Below are positions 5,537-5,946 of a stretch of DNA of 5,946 nucleotides, in pieces (within the stretch, counting starts at the first letter, position 1; every line of letters starts with the position of its first letter). The notes under the pieces are model-generated. The model did not search any database. It saw only the letters and a list, made by a program, of their open reading frames with translations, and was not told the DNA's origin. The DNA is from Rhodospirillaceae bacterium (GTDB taxonomy: Bacteria; Pseudomonadota; Alphaproteobacteria; UBA828), in the NCBI GenBank assembly GCA_028819955.1, contig JAPPKP010000011.1:1-5946 (forward strand), in the 5' to 3' direction. The position numbers and the translations under genes are program-made.

Positions 5537-5946
5537 CCCAGCCGCCCCTGCGCCAGCGTGCCGCGCAGCAGCGCCGCGGCGGCACTCACCGCAATCGAGA
5601 GCGCGACCAGGACGATGCCCAAGCCCAGCGCGAGCGCGAGGTCGCCCTTGGAGACCTCGAGCGCGATCGCCGTGGTCATCACGCGGGTCACGTGGTCGAT
5701 GTTGCCGCCCACGATCATCACCGCGCCGACCTCCGCGATGGCGCGGCCGAAGCCCGCGAGCACGGCGGTGAGCAGACTGAGGCGGCCGTCCCAGAGCAGC
5801 GCCATCAGCGCGCGGCGGGGCGTCGCGCCGAGCGAGCGAAGCTGCTCCTCGTACTCGACCCACAGATCCTCGATCACCTGGCGGGCGAGCGCCGCGACGA
5901 TGGGCGTCACCAGCAGCACCTGGGCGATGACCATGGCGGTCGGCGT
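5533..5946 (-). CDS. tupB: Tungstate-type ABC transporter permease (C-terminal 137 residues; runs off the window)
   Basis: Inner-membrane channel subunit of the tungstate importer. Only the last 137 residues are present; the start lies beyond the right edge, with the frame open to base 5946. Visible parts are a hydrophobic segment near residues 5-22, the cytoplasmic EAA loop that contacts the ATPase (EEQLRSLGAT, about residues 33-42, followed by a conserved arginine), and two further membrane segments near 57-80 and 103-124. The stretch GRAIAEVGAVMIVGGNI (about 67-83) is typical of Tup/Mod-type permeases. The TGA stop overlaps the tupC ATG by 4 bp. The operon promoter must lie outside the window. 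Membership of the family is clear, and substrate follows from tupA. Confidence 0.88.
   Translation of the reverse strand, partial: TPTAMVIAQVLLVTPIVAALARQVIEDLWVEYEEQLRSLGATPRRALMALLWDGRLSLLTAVLAGFGRAIAEVGAVMIVGGNIDHVTRVMTTAIALEVSKGDLALALGLGIVLVALSIAVSAAAALLRGTLAQGRLG

Noticed and set aside
4764..5585. Upstream extension of the tupA frame through tupC, giving a 553-residue protein
   Set aside because: The extra part is an out-of-frame reading of tupC, rich in Arg, Ala and Pro, and it would place the signal peptide in the middle of the protein.
5537..5863. Longer start for tupC with 109 extra N-terminal residues
   Set aside because: The extension is tupB read in another frame. The ATG overlapping the tupB stop gives a normal ABC ATPase length.

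Overview
The window is GC-rich and almost fully coding. It carries seven genes with tight spacing, Shine-Dalgarno sites and ATGA-type overlaps, and suggests a Pseudomonadota chromosome. The combination of a DesA-like desaturase, a betaine-homocysteine methyltransferase-like protein, an XRE regulator, an OrdL/PuuB-like flavoprotein and a Tup transporter looks most like an alphaproteobacterium. That placement is inference from gene content and composition only.

Layout. (1) Bases 1-1569, minus strand: a membrane di-iron desaturase-family protein, followed 18 nt later by a BHMT-like homocysteine S-methyltransferase that runs off the left edge. These two look like an operon. (2) Bases 1570-1683: the intergenic region between divergent genes. 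(3) Bases 1684-2538, plus strand: an XRE-type regulator with a large, conserved-looking C-terminal domain I cannot name, divergent from the desaturase operon and its most likely controller. (4) Bases 2535-3851, minus strand: a DAO-family FAD oxidoreductase whose stop codon overlaps the regulator's stop by 4 bp. (5) Bases 3852-3923: a short gap with four exactly 10-bp-phased TCCGG motifs next to a plausible sigma-70 promoter for the oxidoreductase. (6) Bases 3924-5946, minus strand: tupB (partial), tupC and tupA, a tungstate-type ABC importer read right to left, with a 4-bp overlap between tupB and tupC and a 17-nt gap between tupC and tupA. There is no gene-free stretch longer than 300 bases.

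How the genes may fit together. BHMT-type enzymes move a methyl group from a methylated onium compound to homocysteine. DAO-family flavoproteins often oxidise N-methyl or secondary amines. The left part could therefore be a small module for using a quaternary or methylated amine, with the desaturase acting as an oxygenase or hydroxylase rather than a lipid desaturase. The Tup importer supplies tungstate oxyanion for W-enzymes and may be only a neighbour. The substrates cannot be determined from sequence alone. The most distinctive non-coding signal is the phased repeat array upstream of the oxidoreductase.
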